Source of the DNA: a virus
Length of the DNA: 42,830 nt
IMG/VR virus record: IMGVR_UViG_3300022074_000106
Location: 1 to 42,830 of that record
Reading direction: 5' to 3' (one strand)
Below, piece after piece: positions 22,703 to 28,966 of this stretch; position 1 is the first letter of the stretch, and each line of letters begins with the position of its first letter. The notes below the pieces were generated by a model. That model did not search any database. It was not told the origin of the DNA and saw nothing but the letters and a program-made list of their open reading frames with translations. A program made the translations under genes and the position numbers.

Positions 22703-22888
22703 ATGAAAAAAGTTAATTTTGAATGGGGTGTATTTATTGAATGGTATGATAACAACGGACAGCAGTATGAAGTTATGTTATCTGAAAAAACAGCAAAGAT
22801 AGTACACGATGAAATAAGCACTCTTTTAAAAACGCCTAAAAAAAGCAAAGCAAAACTATTGCAAGGCGATTTAAATATTAAATGGTAA
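22703..22888 (+). CDS. Small early protein, 61 aa
   Basis: GAGGAGG lies six bases upstream of ATG 22703. It begins MKKVNFEWGVFIEWYDNNGQ, with two beta strands, then a helix (EKTAKIVHDEISTLLKTPKK) and a basic end. It is probably a compact beta-beta-alpha fold. It is the first gene behind the 22646 promoter. The family is not recognised. Confidence 0.6.
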   Translation: MKKVNFEWGVFIEWYDNNGQQYEVMLSEKTAKIVHDEISTLLKTPKKSKAKLLQGDLNIKW

Positions 22889-22909
22889 ACACACAAGCTA
22901 GGAGGTATT

Positions 22910-23821
22910 ATGAATAAAACAATTAACAACTTAAAACTGAGCCACTGGAACACTAGACACCAGTTAAAAAGATTTAAAAATCTTGGAGCAAAACTAGGAA
23001 TAGATTGGAACAAATTGCAAGACGATGAGCTCCGTTTAAACGACACCATAGTAAAAGAGGGTATCGTATTTATCATTGCTCAAGAGGATGTAGAGTGGAG
23101 ACAGCTAAGAGGTCGTAGTCATAGTTGGTATGAAACTATTCATATTAAAAAAGATGAAGTGGTATTGGTCCTGAAAGATGGAAAGCCAATGTGGTACAGA
23201 GAAGAGTGGATTAAACACAGAGGAGCACACGGAGGAAGAGACTACACAGCTACTATATGTGGTAGAAGTTCTTACTCTTACAGCACATATACTTTTGGAA
23301 GTAATATCAAAGGATTGCAAAGTATTTCTGGTATTAGAAGAGCAGTCAATGAAGACGGATTAGTAGTTAAATACTTACATCTATCTTTGAAAGAAGATAT
23401 GCCGTATATGACAGCTCAAGACAAAGCAAGTGAGAGAAGACAACACTTAGAAAATAATCTGAAGTGGAAAGACGATAAACAGATAAAAGAAGAGTTCTGG
23501 GCAAAATTATCAGCAATGTACAAGAGCCGTTTAAACGACCCAGTGTCTATCAAGAGTAAATTTAGAAAAGCTAGAAAGACTTGTATCTTTGTAATTAACA
23601 ATGGTCCGTATGATGAGCAGTCAAGGTTTGCTGGTATGCTAAGAAACTTAATCAAAAGCTATCAAGCTTATGAGAAAGAGCGTAAAGACGGCAGAGGTCA
23701 TAGATACGACGCATCTTACTACATTAATCAAAGAGCAAAAGAGTTTCAAACATCTTACTTAGACATTGTTCAAGATAGAGAACATTGGAACTGGTCAAGA
23801 AGTGGATATATTAGTGCTTAA
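22910..23821 (+). CDS. Early protein of unknown function, 303 aa
   Basis: AGGAGG lies six bases before ATG 22910. The N-terminus is basic (MNKTINNLKLSHWNTRHQLK). The middle is rich in Tyr/Ser/Arg (GAHGGRDYTATICGRSSYSY). The C-terminal half is helical and basic (SRFAGMLRNLIKSYQAYEKE, then RYDASYYINQRAKEFQTSYL). Two palindrome copies (23033-23042 and 23528-23537) each encode Arg-Leu-Asn. I do not recognise the family; charge and Trp/Tyr content would suit nucleic-acid binding. Confidence 0.55.
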   Translation: MNKTINNLKLSHWNTRHQLKRFKNLGAKLGIDWNKLQDDELRLNDTIVKEGIVFIIAQEDVEWRQLRGRSHSWYETIHIKKDEVVLVLKDGKPMWYREEWIKHRGAHGGRDYTATICGRSSYSYSTYTFGSNIKGLQSISGIRRAVNEDGLVVKYLHLSLKEDMPYMTAQDKASERRQHLENNLKWKDDKQIKEEFWAKLSAMYKSRLNDPVSIKSKFRKARKTCIFVINNGPYDEQSRFAGMLRNLIKSYQAYEKERKDGRGHRYDASYYINQRAKEFQTSYLDIVQDREHWNWSRSGYISA

Positions 23822-23834
23822 CAAAGGAGGCAAT

Positions 23835-24146
23835 ATGAATAATAAAAAAACAAGTATGAGCAAAAGCTCAATGGAATTTAGGAACGATTTAAGTAAAACT
23901 TTAACAATGGCAAACAGGGTATGTATGAATATATTTATTTACTCTCAAATAGTATGCGTAATTTTAGTGTTGTTATTAAGCCATCACGACTACACATACT
24001 TAACAAATGCTGGACATATTTTACTAGAAAGCATCTTGTTATTTTTTACTTGGATAAGTGTAATAACAATACTAGGAAACTTGATGATTAGAGTCTGGAG
24101 AAAAATCTTCAAACTACAAAGCAATCAATGTTCCATATGGTTGTAG
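23835..24146 (+). CDS. Small membrane protein, 103 aa
   Basis: The start is ATG 23835 after AAAGGAGGCAAT. A polar N-terminus is followed by two hydrophobic helices: MNIFIYSQIVCVILVLLLSH (about 33-52) and HILLESILLFFTWISVITIL (about 62-81), with a third weak segment after that. The C-terminus is basic. It is an early-expressed inner-membrane protein and could alter the host envelope or block superinfection; no family is evident. It is followed by a palindrome and a promoter. Confidence 0.55.
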   Translation: MNNKKTSMSKSSMEFRNDLSKTLTMANRVCMNIFIYSQIVCVILVLLLSHHDYTYLTNAGHILLESILLFFTWISVITILGNLMIRVWRKIFKLQSNQCSIWL

Positions 24147-24150
24147 ACAT

Positions 24151-24160
24151 CGTTTAAACG
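24151..24160. repeat. Palindrome copy upstream of the ART-like gene promoter
   Basis: CGTTTAAACGAGGTCAAA again, with TTGACA 17 bases after the core (24177). It lies 4 bases after a stop codon. Confidence 0.9.
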
Positions 24161-24174
24161 AGGTCAAACAAATA

Positions 24175-24210
24175 GCTTGACATTGGTTGTAGGATTGGCT
24201 AATGTCAAGC
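24175..24210 (+). promoter_or_regulatory. Promoter flanked by a perfect 10-base inverted repeat
   Basis: TTGACA 24177-24182 and TAATGT 24200-24205, spacing 17. GCTTGACATT (24175-24184) and AATGTCAAGC (24201-24210) are exact inverse copies that span -35 and -10, so a dimeric regulator could cover the promoter, or a mirror-image -35 could serve the other strand. Confidence 0.7.
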
Positions 24211-24236
24211 AACTCACTAACACACACGGAGGGTAT

Positions 24237-24728
24237 ATGGAAGACATAATAAATAATTACTACAAACAGGGTGGCATAGCTGTGATGGTTCAAGACCTAG
24301 CTAAGAACAAGATAGAGCCATCAAAGTTTTGGCAGTATTTCAGAGAAGAATATACAGCTATTGATAATGTTCACACGATGATGACGAACACAGATTTACA
24401 GGCTATACTGACTTACTACTACGATGAGATAGGATTTACTATGGATACAAAAGAGTATGAGATATACGAAGATATACTAATGGAACACGATGAGATACTC
24501 TTATACAGAGGTACTCTTGGAGACTATGAACACGGCTTTAGCTGGACACTGGATAAGAACAGAGCCTATTGGTTTGCAACTAGGTTCGCCAAGGTCAAGA
24601 AAGATAAACAGCCAATAGTTTACACAGGTCGTTTAAACGCTCTTGACTTTCTGGTTTATTGGGAACAGGAACAAGAAGTATTTGTACCACCAACATTTTT
24701 ACACAACATAACAAAGGAGGAAGTATGA
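24237..24728 (+). CDS. ADP-ribosyltransferase-like early protein
   Basis: A 163-residue protein from ATG 24237 with GGAGGG five bases upstream; longer TTG starts would overlap the promoter. The C-terminal half has the order of an R-S-E mono-ADP-ribosyltransferase: Arg91 in ILLYRGTLG, Ser102-Trp-Thr in GFSWTLDKNRAYWFATRF, and E145-Q-E147 in YWEQEQEVFVPP. The N-terminal half is helical. Phages use such enzymes early to modify host polymerase or other proteins (T4 Alt/ModA are the known cases). The target here is unknown. One palindrome (24630-24639) encodes Arg-Leu-Asn at about 132-134. It has its own promoter. Confidence 0.6.
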   Translation: MEDIINNYYKQGGIAVMVQDLAKNKIEPSKFWQYFREEYTAIDNVHTMMTNTDLQAILTYYYDEIGFTMDTKEYEIYEDILMEHDEILLYRGTLGDYEHGFSWTLDKNRAYWFATRFAKVKKDKQPIVYTGRLNALDFLVYWEQEQEVFVPPTFLHNITKEEV

Positions 24729-25009
24729 GCAAGACACGCAAAATAAAAGAAACTAGATTATGGACTTGTGAATATGAGATTGAGATAAGGGGATTTTTAT
24801 CTGATGAAGATATAAATGAGGCTATAATGATGGCTTGGCAAACTACTGAAGTTAAACGCTGGTTTGTTTTTAAAACTGAAGATAACAGAGAAGGTAGAGT
24901 TAGAAAACTATCTAGAGAAATCTATGATGACCATAAACACATAGAGCGTTTAAAGGAGACAGAAAAAGAGTTTGATGAAAGAATGAACAGATTAAGAAAA
25001 AATGCTTGA
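24725..25009 (+). CDS. Small early protein, 94 aa
   Basis: ATG 24725 overlaps the previous stop (ATGA) and has AAAGGAGG upstream. It starts MSKTRKIKETRLWTCEYEIE, followed by FLSDEDINEAIMMAWQTTEV, a sensor-like beta-alpha unit, and a charged coiled coil at the end. A near-copy of the palindrome (GCGTTTAAAG, 24948-24955) encodes Glu-Arg-Leu-Lys. It is probably co-expressed with the ART-like protein. The family is unknown. Confidence 0.55.
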   Translation: MSKTRKIKETRLWTCEYEIEIRGFLSDEDINEAIMMAWQTTEVKRWFVFKTEDNREGRVRKLSREIYDDHKHIERLKETEKEFDERMNRLRKNA

Positions 25010-25080
25010 CAAGTTGCTAACATACTAGCTAAACTAACAAAGAGCTAGCAAGCTAGCACAACACTAACAAAGGAGGAATT
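25010..25080 (+). promoter_or_regulatory. Short leader with CTAGC repeats
   Basis: TTGACA at 25006-25011 has no good -10 at 17 bases. The following 60 bases repeat GCTAACA, ACTAGCTAAA, GAGCTAGC and AAGCTAGCAC before AAAGGAGG. This may be a weak promoter plus operator-like repeats. Confidence 0.35.
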
Positions 25081-25269
25081 ATGAAAAATAAAAAAGATAT
25101 TAAAGGCGTACCATTTGAAATAACATTAAATGTTTATTATTACATAGATGATAAAGATAATTACTTACTATCTGATGAAGATATGCAAAAAGAGTTTGAC
25201 GAAAAATTGACATCTTTACGAGCTTTGTTTGCAGATAAAAATATGAAACATACAGGAGTGTGGAAATGA
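25081..25269 (+). CDS. Small early protein, 62 aa
   Basis: AAAGGAGG lies six bases before ATG 25081. It begins MKNKKDIKGVPFEITLNVYY, with a DDKDNYLLSDEDMQKEFDEK centre, and ends MKHTGVWK. A strand plus an acidic helix is predicted. The stop overlaps the next ATG (ATGA). The family is unknown; the S-D-E-D motif is shared with the upstream 94-aa protein, which may mean a common ancestor. Confidence 0.55.
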   Translation: MKNKKDIKGVPFEITLNVYYYIDDKDNYLLSDEDMQKEFDEKLTSLRALFADKNMKHTGVWK

Positions 25270-25637
25270 GCGATAAAATAAAATTTTATAGCCGTACTGG
25301 ATACGGAGAGTGGAACGAAAAAATTGTAGGTAAAGCTAAACAATTTTGTGTTCTTTGTGGAGATGCTTTAGATGTTCTTTATAAAAATGGAATAGCAGTT
25401 TGGACTGGAGGACATAACGCAGAGCCATTGTCTAAAGGTAGTTGCTGTAATTTTTGCAATGATACCAAAGTCATCCCAGCAAGATTGCGTAGTGCTAAAG
25501 AAGGAGGCTTATCTTTTCAAGAAGAACAAATGTTTCTTAATGAACATAATAATATTATAAATATGAAAAACAATTTAATAGATATGTTAGGTCGTTTAAA
25601 CGATTCCATAGAAGAGGAGGTAGATGATGACGAATAA
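25266..25637 (+). CDS. Zinc-ribbon early protein, 123 aa
   Basis: ATG 25266 is chosen for the ATGA overlap and the AGGAG site; a GTG two codons earlier also exists. FCVLCGDALDVLYK and later SCCNFCNDTKVIPARLR give two C-x2-C pairs, a zinc-ribbon arrangement. The C-terminus is helical and very acidic (EEEVDDDE). A palindrome copy (25593-25602) encodes Gly-Arg-Leu-Asn-Asp near the end. A nucleic-acid or host-protein binding role is possible. Confidence 0.6.
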   Translation: MSDKIKFYSRTGYGEWNEKIVGKAKQFCVLCGDALDVLYKNGIAVWTGGHNAEPLSKGSCCNFCNDTKVIPARLRSAKEGGLSFQEEQMFLNEHNNIINMKNNLIDMLGRLNDSIEEEVDDDE

Positions 25638-25869
25638 AGAGATTTTAAATACAATTAGAGATTTTTTAGATGACGAGCTTGTATCAGAGACTGAGATAGA
25701 TTTAATCACTGATGGTACAGCAGACATCATCAGAGGTCGTAAAGAGTTAGCAATAACCTTGATAGATAGAATTAACACTATGACGAAGACAGCGTTTAAA
25801 CGAGATAAGAAAGCTTGTAGCTATTGTTCGTATATACAAACTTGGGATGAAATGAAAGGACTAAACTAA
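25624..25869 (+). CDS. Small early protein with CxxC, 81 aa
   Basis: It starts inside the previous gene after GAGGAGG. The helical N-terminus is acidic (MMTNKEILNTIRDFLDDELV). A basic end follows with KRDKKACSYCSYI, a C-x2-C pair. The palindrome at 25793-25802 encodes Ala-Phe-Lys-Arg just before the Cys pair. The stop overlaps the next start (TAATG). The family is not recognised. Confidence 0.55.
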   Translation: MMTNKEILNTIRDFLDDELVSETEIDLITDGTADIIRGRKELAITLIDRINTMTKTAFKRDKKACSYCSYIQTWDEMKGLN

Positions 25870-26003
25870 TGAAAGAGGATAATTCAAAAAGAGCTTTAAA
25901 AATACACAAATTAATAAAAAAGTTAATTATAAAACTAGATGAACTTGGGTATGAGTTTATGCTTTTTCCAGGTGGAACATCAATAAGGGGTAAAAGAAAA
26001 TGA
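25869..26003 (+). CDS. Tiny basic protein, 44 aa
   Basis: ATG 25869 overlaps the previous stop (TAATG), and its own TGA overlaps the next ATG (ATGA). It encodes MKEDNSKRALKIHKLIKKLI and ends FPGGTSIRGKRK. It looks like a helix plus a short strand with G-G-x-S-I-R-G, reminiscent of tiny toxin or RNA-binding (HicA-like) folds but too short to assign. Tight coupling on both sides argues that it is translated. Confidence 0.55.
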   Translation: MKEDNSKRALKIHKLIKKLIIKLDELGYEFMLFPGGTSIRGKRK

Positions 26004-26245
26004 AAGAAAAAAATATAGAACTACAAAACAAAAACTATAATGATGCTGTTGAAAGCAAAGTTAAAAAGCTACAAGACTATTTAGATAGCAATGCAATACC
26101 TATTGTAAAGCAAGAGCTGTTTTATGTTATTGAAAAAAGTGATTCAGGAATGCAAAAAGTATCTATTGATATACCATTTACTATAAAAGCATTTACTGAA
26201 CAGCTGTTAGAAATTCAAAAAATCTATAACGCAAAGGACGTTTAA
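26000..26245 (+). CDS. Small early protein, 81 aa, stop codon inside the palindrome
   Basis: A Lys/Asp-rich helix (VESKVKKLQDYLDSNAIPIV) is followed by strands (VSIDIPFTIKAFTEQLLEIQ). It ends Lys-Asp-Val-stop as AAG GAC GTT TAA, so the stop is part of the CGTTTAAACG copy at 26239-26248. This is the second such case, after 22626. The family is unknown. Confidence 0.55.
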   Translation: MKEKNIELQNKNYNDAVESKVKKLQDYLDSNAIPIVKQELFYVIEKSDSGMQKVSIDIPFTIKAFTEQLLEIQKIYNAKDV

Positions 26246-26248
26246 ACG
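26239..26248. repeat. Palindrome copy supplying a stop codon
   Basis: CGTTTAAACG followed by GCTTTAAAA. A weak promoter (TAGACT at 26264) starts 16 bases after the core. Confidence 0.9.
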
Positions 26249-26263
26249 GCTTTAAAATAATAG

Positions 26264-26293
26264 TAGACTTTAACTAACAAACTAATGTATATT
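26264..26293 (+). promoter_or_regulatory. Weak promoter TAGACT-18-TATATT
   Basis: The -35 is poor, but TATATT (26288-26293) is good, and the distance to the palindrome mirrors the stronger promoters. It would drive 26336-26542. Confidence 0.4.
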
Positions 26294-26335
26294 ATTAATG
26301 AGAGACTATAACTATAACAATATGAGGATATAACG

Positions 26336-26542
26336 ATGCTAGATATTGAGACATATAAGAAGATTAATGAAGGTGTACTTGCAAGTTTTGTGTTCTTTAT
26401 ACCAAAAAAGCAAAACTCATTTACCTATCACTACGTAGCTAAAAACAAAAAAGATGCGATAGTAAGACTAATGCAAGACTATGACATAGAGTTTGATATG
26501 AGTAAAGGTCATAGACTAATTAATCTAAATAATAATTTATAA
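26336..26542 (+). CDS. Small early protein, 68 aa
   Basis: GAGGA lies eight to ten bases before ATG 26336. It begins MLDIETYKKINEGVLASFVF, then YHYVAKNKKDAIVRLMQDYD. The beta-alpha pattern V-A-K-N-K-K-D-A-I resembles small proteins that sense or bind nucleic acid, but this is not a family call. It is the last gene before the small-RNA region. Confidence 0.55.
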   Translation: MLDIETYKKINEGVLASFVFFIPKKQNSFTYHYVAKNKKDAIVRLMQDYDIEFDMSKGHRLINLNNNL

Positions 26543-26547
26543 TTCAT

Positions 26548-26576
26548 TTGACACCTAATTGTATAGGTGTTAAACT
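26548..26576 (+). promoter_or_regulatory. Promoter TTGACA-17-TAAACT with dyad in the spacer
   Basis: TTGACA 26548-26553 and TAAACT 26571-26576. ACACCTA (26551-26557) and TAGGTGT (26564-26570) form a perfect 7-base dyad filling the spacer, the classic place for a repressor site. No ORF starts within the transcript before the terminator at 26639-26669. Confidence 0.75.
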
Positions 26577-26581
26577 AAAGT

Positions 26582-26670
26582 GTTGTCAATCTGACAACTT
26601 CAATGATGTTTTTTCATTGAACTCCTTAGTGTGTGTGGAAAGAGGCAAGATTTATTTCTTGCCTCTTTTA
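26582..26670 (+). ncRNA. Candidate phage small RNA, about 90 nt
   Basis: It starts about seven bases after the -10. Hairpin 1 is GTTGTCA/TGACAAC (26582-26598). Hairpin 2 is TTCAATGA/TCATTGAA (26599-26621). Then comes an unpaired CTCCTTAGTGTGTGTGG (26622-26638), then a 12-bp terminator. The unpaired part contains ACTCCTT, complementary to AAGGAGT ribosome sites such as those at 26823 and 32759, and GTGTGTG, complementary to the ACACAC seen in several early leaders. A trans-acting regulator of early mRNA translation is the inference. Confidence 0.55.
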
Positions 26671-26672
26671 TT
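26639..26672 (+). terminator. Intrinsic terminator of the small RNA
   Basis: AAAGAGGCAAGA (26639-26650) pairs fully with TCTTGCCTCTTT (26657-26668) across a 6-base loop, followed by TATTTTAT. The A-rich 5' arm would also allow some function on the other strand. Confidence 0.85.
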
Positions 26673-26692
26673 TTATAGTATTAAATTATTTG

Positions 26693-26812
26693 TCTGGAGT
26701 AGATTTGTAAATTAAAATTTAATAGCACTTAAAGGAGTGTTGCAGGTTTTAATCCTGTTCACCTTTGTTAATTAAATTTTGCAAATACATTGGTTTGGCG
26801 ACCTACTCCAGA
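26693..26812 (+). ncRNA. Structured RNA leader with possible pseudoknot
   Basis: TCTGGAGTAG (26693-26702) and CTACTCCAGA (26803-26812) close a 120-nt element with 10 perfect pairs. Inside, ATTTGTAAA... pairs with ...TTTTGCAAAT as an AT-rich helix. Then come hairpin a, CACT/AGTG (26726-26739), with loop TAAAGG, and hairpin b, GCAGG/CCTGT (26742-26758), with a 7-base loop. Loop a can pair with CCTTT (26762-26766), forming a pseudoknot. A 16-base bulge (26787-26802) remains on the 3' side. It ends 11 bases before the AGGAG of the nuclease gene, so a cis-regulatory RNA or riboswitch-like role is plausible. Confidence 0.55.
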
Positions 26813-26833
26813 AAATTTTAAAAAGGAGTTTTT

Positions 26834-27712
26834 ATGGGAGCAGTAGGATTTATTTGTCCAGACAGAGAAGAGATAACGTTTAAACGATGTCTAAAAGAAT
26901 GTCGTATGTCAGAGCGTTGTATGAGTGTAGCTACATTAAAGATGATGTCAGACCAGAGACCAAACGACAGACCTCCAAGCACAACAGAACTATTATCTGG
27001 AACTTGTGAGGCTTATCTAAAAAGAACTGAAGAATATTATGTAGACCCACAAGATATGGCATTTGCTGTTATGGGAACTATTCATCACTTGCATCTAGAA
27101 AGCCAAGAGCTTGATGATAATGCAATACAAGAAGAAAAATTAGAAGGATTAGATATTACAGGTATCTTAGACTTTTATGATAAAGATACGGAAACGCTTA
27201 TTGATTATAAAAACACAGGTAGTTTTAAAGCATCAAAGGTTTTAGGAATGACTCACGTTATGATGCCAGACCCATCAGGAGCAAGATATAAGAAGTCTGG
27301 AGCTTGGGGTAAGAAGGGAGCGTTTAAACAGGTTAAAGTATTTCATAGAGATGAGAATAAAGCAGACTTTGGAGATTGGTTGTATCAGGTAAATATGTAT
27401 AGATATTTATTAGAGAAAAAAGGACACAAAGTTAAAGCAATGAAACTACAAATGAATGTCAGAGATGCTGGTACACATTCAGCTATCGCCAGAGGGGTAG
27501 ATAAAAATATTTATTTTGTTAACATACCAATGGTTGACAATAAAGAAATTGTTTCGTATTTTACGAACAAGAGAGATGTACTTTTAGAGCATCTAAATAC
27601 TAACACAATACCGAGGAGGTGTAATGATGAAGAAACCTGGAACGGAAAAAAATGTGAAAAATATTGTGAGGTCAGAGGACTTTGCCCTTATGTTAATGGA
27701 TTGGGCGAATAG
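26834..27712 (+). CDS. Cas4/RecB-like PD-(D/E)XK nuclease with Cys cluster
   Basis: A 292-residue protein with AAAAAGGAG upstream. Catalytic residues are Asp113 in TGILDFYDK and D124-Y-K126 in TLIDYKNTG, followed by the Gln-Tyr helix motif DWLYQVNMYRYLL. Cys residues near the N-terminus (8, 19, 23, 29) and at the C-terminus (KKCEKYCEVRGLCPY) could hold an Fe-S cluster, as in Cas4 and AddB. It probably resects DNA ends to feed the annealing protein encoded just downstream. A palindrome copy in codons 15-18 encodes Thr-Phe-Lys-Arg, and another (27321-27330) Ala-Phe-Lys-Gln. Confidence 0.8.
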   Translation: MGAVGFICPDREEITFKRCLKECRMSERCMSVATLKMMSDQRPNDRPPSTTELLSGTCEAYLKRTEEYYVDPQDMAFAVMGTIHHLHLESQELDDNAIQEEKLEGLDITGILDFYDKDTETLIDYKNTGSFKASKVLGMTHVMMPDPSGARYKKSGAWGKKGAFKQVKVFHRDENKADFGDWLYQVNMYRYLLEKKGHKVKAMKLQMNVRDAGTHSAIARGVDKNIYFVNIPMVDNKEIVSYFTNKRDVLLEHLNTNTIPRRCNDEETWNGKKCEKYCEVRGLCPYVNGLGE

Positions 27713-27845
27713 TAATAATTACGGAGACTTTACAATGAGACCAGATATAGCTGGAATACCAATGGTACACGAGGGTAATTCAGATAGCTGGGTAAGTGTA
27801 GATAAATTTATACAACTATATGAGGAGGACTACGATGCCAACTAA
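27624..27845 (+). CDS. Small protein overlapping the nuclease end, 73 aa
   Basis: GAGGAGG lies five bases before ATG 27624, inside the nuclease gene in another frame (89-base overlap). It encodes MMKKPGTEKNVKNIVRSEDF, then a Trp/Asn/Asp-rich acidic part ending LYEEDYDAN. The strong ribosome site supports translation. The family is unknown. It overlaps the annealing-protein start by 11 bases. Confidence 0.55.
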   Translation: MMKKPGTEKNVKNIVRSEDFALMLMDWANSNNYGDFTMRPDIAGIPMVHEGNSDSWVSVDKFIQLYEEDYDAN

Positions 27846-28452
27846 AAAACTATCAGTGTTTGAAACACTTAATAAAATAAATGTAAATGAGTTTAAAGAA
27901 AAGAAAGGTAGTTATGATTATCTATCTTGGAGTGATGCAGTTCAATATGTTCTATCTGTATACCCAGATGCTACTTGGGAAACTCATGAATTTGATATAC
28001 CTATGAATAAAGAAAAAGATTGTGGATGGTATGCTAAATTTCCTTATATGACAACACATAGTGGATGTTTTGTAAAAGTATCTGTTACTATTGAAGGCAT
28101 TACAAGAACAGAAGTTCACGCTGTAATGGATAACTATAATAAAGCTATATTAGAACCAACAGCAACACAGATTAACAACTCTATTAAAAGATGTTTGGTA
28201 AAATGTTTTGCATTGTTTGGTCTTGGTCTTTATATTTATAGGGGAGAAGATTTACCAGAAGATGATAAACCTCAAGAAATATCAAAAGAACAATACGATT
28301 ACTTGATGACATTATTAAAAGGTAGAGATAAAGCTTTCGTTGAAAGCATAGAGGTAGCAATAAGAAACAAAAAACTAAATACAAATAATTTTGATGGCTA
28401 TGTAGAACAGCTACAAAAGAAGAAACCTAAGAAGGAGGTAAAGAATGGATAA
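27835..28452 (+). CDS. Rad52-superfamily single-strand annealing protein (DUF1071-like)
   Basis: A 205-residue protein from ATG 27835 (MPTKKLSVFETLNKINVNEF), preceded by GAGGAGG. GSYDYLSWSDAVQYVLSVYP, then YMTTHSGCFVKVSVTIEGIT and NNSIKRCLVKCFALFGLGLY are the conserved blocks of the DUF1071/Sak3-type family. A basic tail follows. It should anneal complementary strands during recombination-dependent replication and repair. It works with the nuclease upstream and the SSB downstream, with which it overlaps by eight bases. Confidence 0.8.
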   Translation: MPTKKLSVFETLNKINVNEFKEKKGSYDYLSWSDAVQYVLSVYPDATWETHEFDIPMNKEKDCGWYAKFPYMTTHSGCFVKVSVTIEGITRTEVHAVMDNYNKAILEPTATQINNSIKRCLVKCFALFGLGLYIYRGEDLPEDDKPQEISKEQYDYLMTLLKGRDKAFVESIEVAIRNKKLNTNNFDGYVEQLQKKKPKKEVKNG

Positions 28453-28966
28453 TACTGATTTAGATAATATACTTGGACAAGATGCTTGGTACGAACCAAA
28501 ATCACAGGGTGGTGGAAGTTCTGTTAAGGCTGGTAAATATGAGAAGGTTTTGGTTAAAGACCTAAACGTAAAGAAAGACATAGTAGTTAGTGGTAAGTTT
28601 TTAGCTGACATCTATGAACCAGTGTTTGATATTGATGGTAAGGATGTTAAACACAAAGGGTTTTTTAGATTTAAGAAACCTGACCCAGCAAAGTACCCAC
28701 AGCTACAAAGTGATATGGGAAGTAATGCTGGTTATCATGCTCTTTGCGATATGATGGATATGGTTCAAAAAAAGGATGATAAACTAATATTACCAGAGCT
28801 TGACTTGGAGTCGTTTAAACGATTTCTATTTAATGTTGAAGTAGTAATTGAAGAGTGGGTAGGAAGAGAAGGAAACGATATGCAAACACCTAGAGTTAAG
28901 ATGGTGTTAAAAGCAGAAACAAGAGGCAAGGAAGCAGTCATGGAGGATGATGATTTGCCATTTTAA
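28445..28966 (+). CDS. Single-stranded DNA-binding protein
   Basis: A 173-residue protein with AAGGAGG upstream. It has a central beta barrel (KYEKVLVKDLNVKKDIVVSG) and ends in EDDDLPF, the acidic tip by which SSB proteins recruit partners. The N-terminal 25 residues are flexible and Gly/Ser-rich. It is encoded straight after the annealing protein, as in many phage recombination modules. A palindrome copy (28812-28821) encodes Ser-Phe-Lys-Arg. Confidence 0.8.
   Translation: MDNTDLDNILGQDAWYEPKSQGGGSSVKAGKYEKVLVKDLNVKKDIVVSGKFLADIYEPVFDIDGKDVKHKGFFRFKKPDPAKYPQLQSDMGSNAGYHALCDMMDMVQKKDDKLILPELDLESFKRFLFNVEVVIEEWVGREGNDMQTPRVKMVLKAETRGKEAVMEDDDLPF

Noticed and set aside
22678-23076. Minus-strand ORF of 132 codons
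   Set aside because: It is antisense to two plus-strand genes with strong ribosome sites, hydrophobic by codon mirror, and has no start signals of its own.
26693-26812. A possible tRNA with a long variable region (acceptor-like GGAGTAG/CTACTCC and T-loop-like TTTTAAT)
   Set aside because: The T-arm-like hairpin is not next to the acceptor 3' strand, there is no D-arm or anticodon arm, and the length is wrong. A cis-acting structured RNA fits better.
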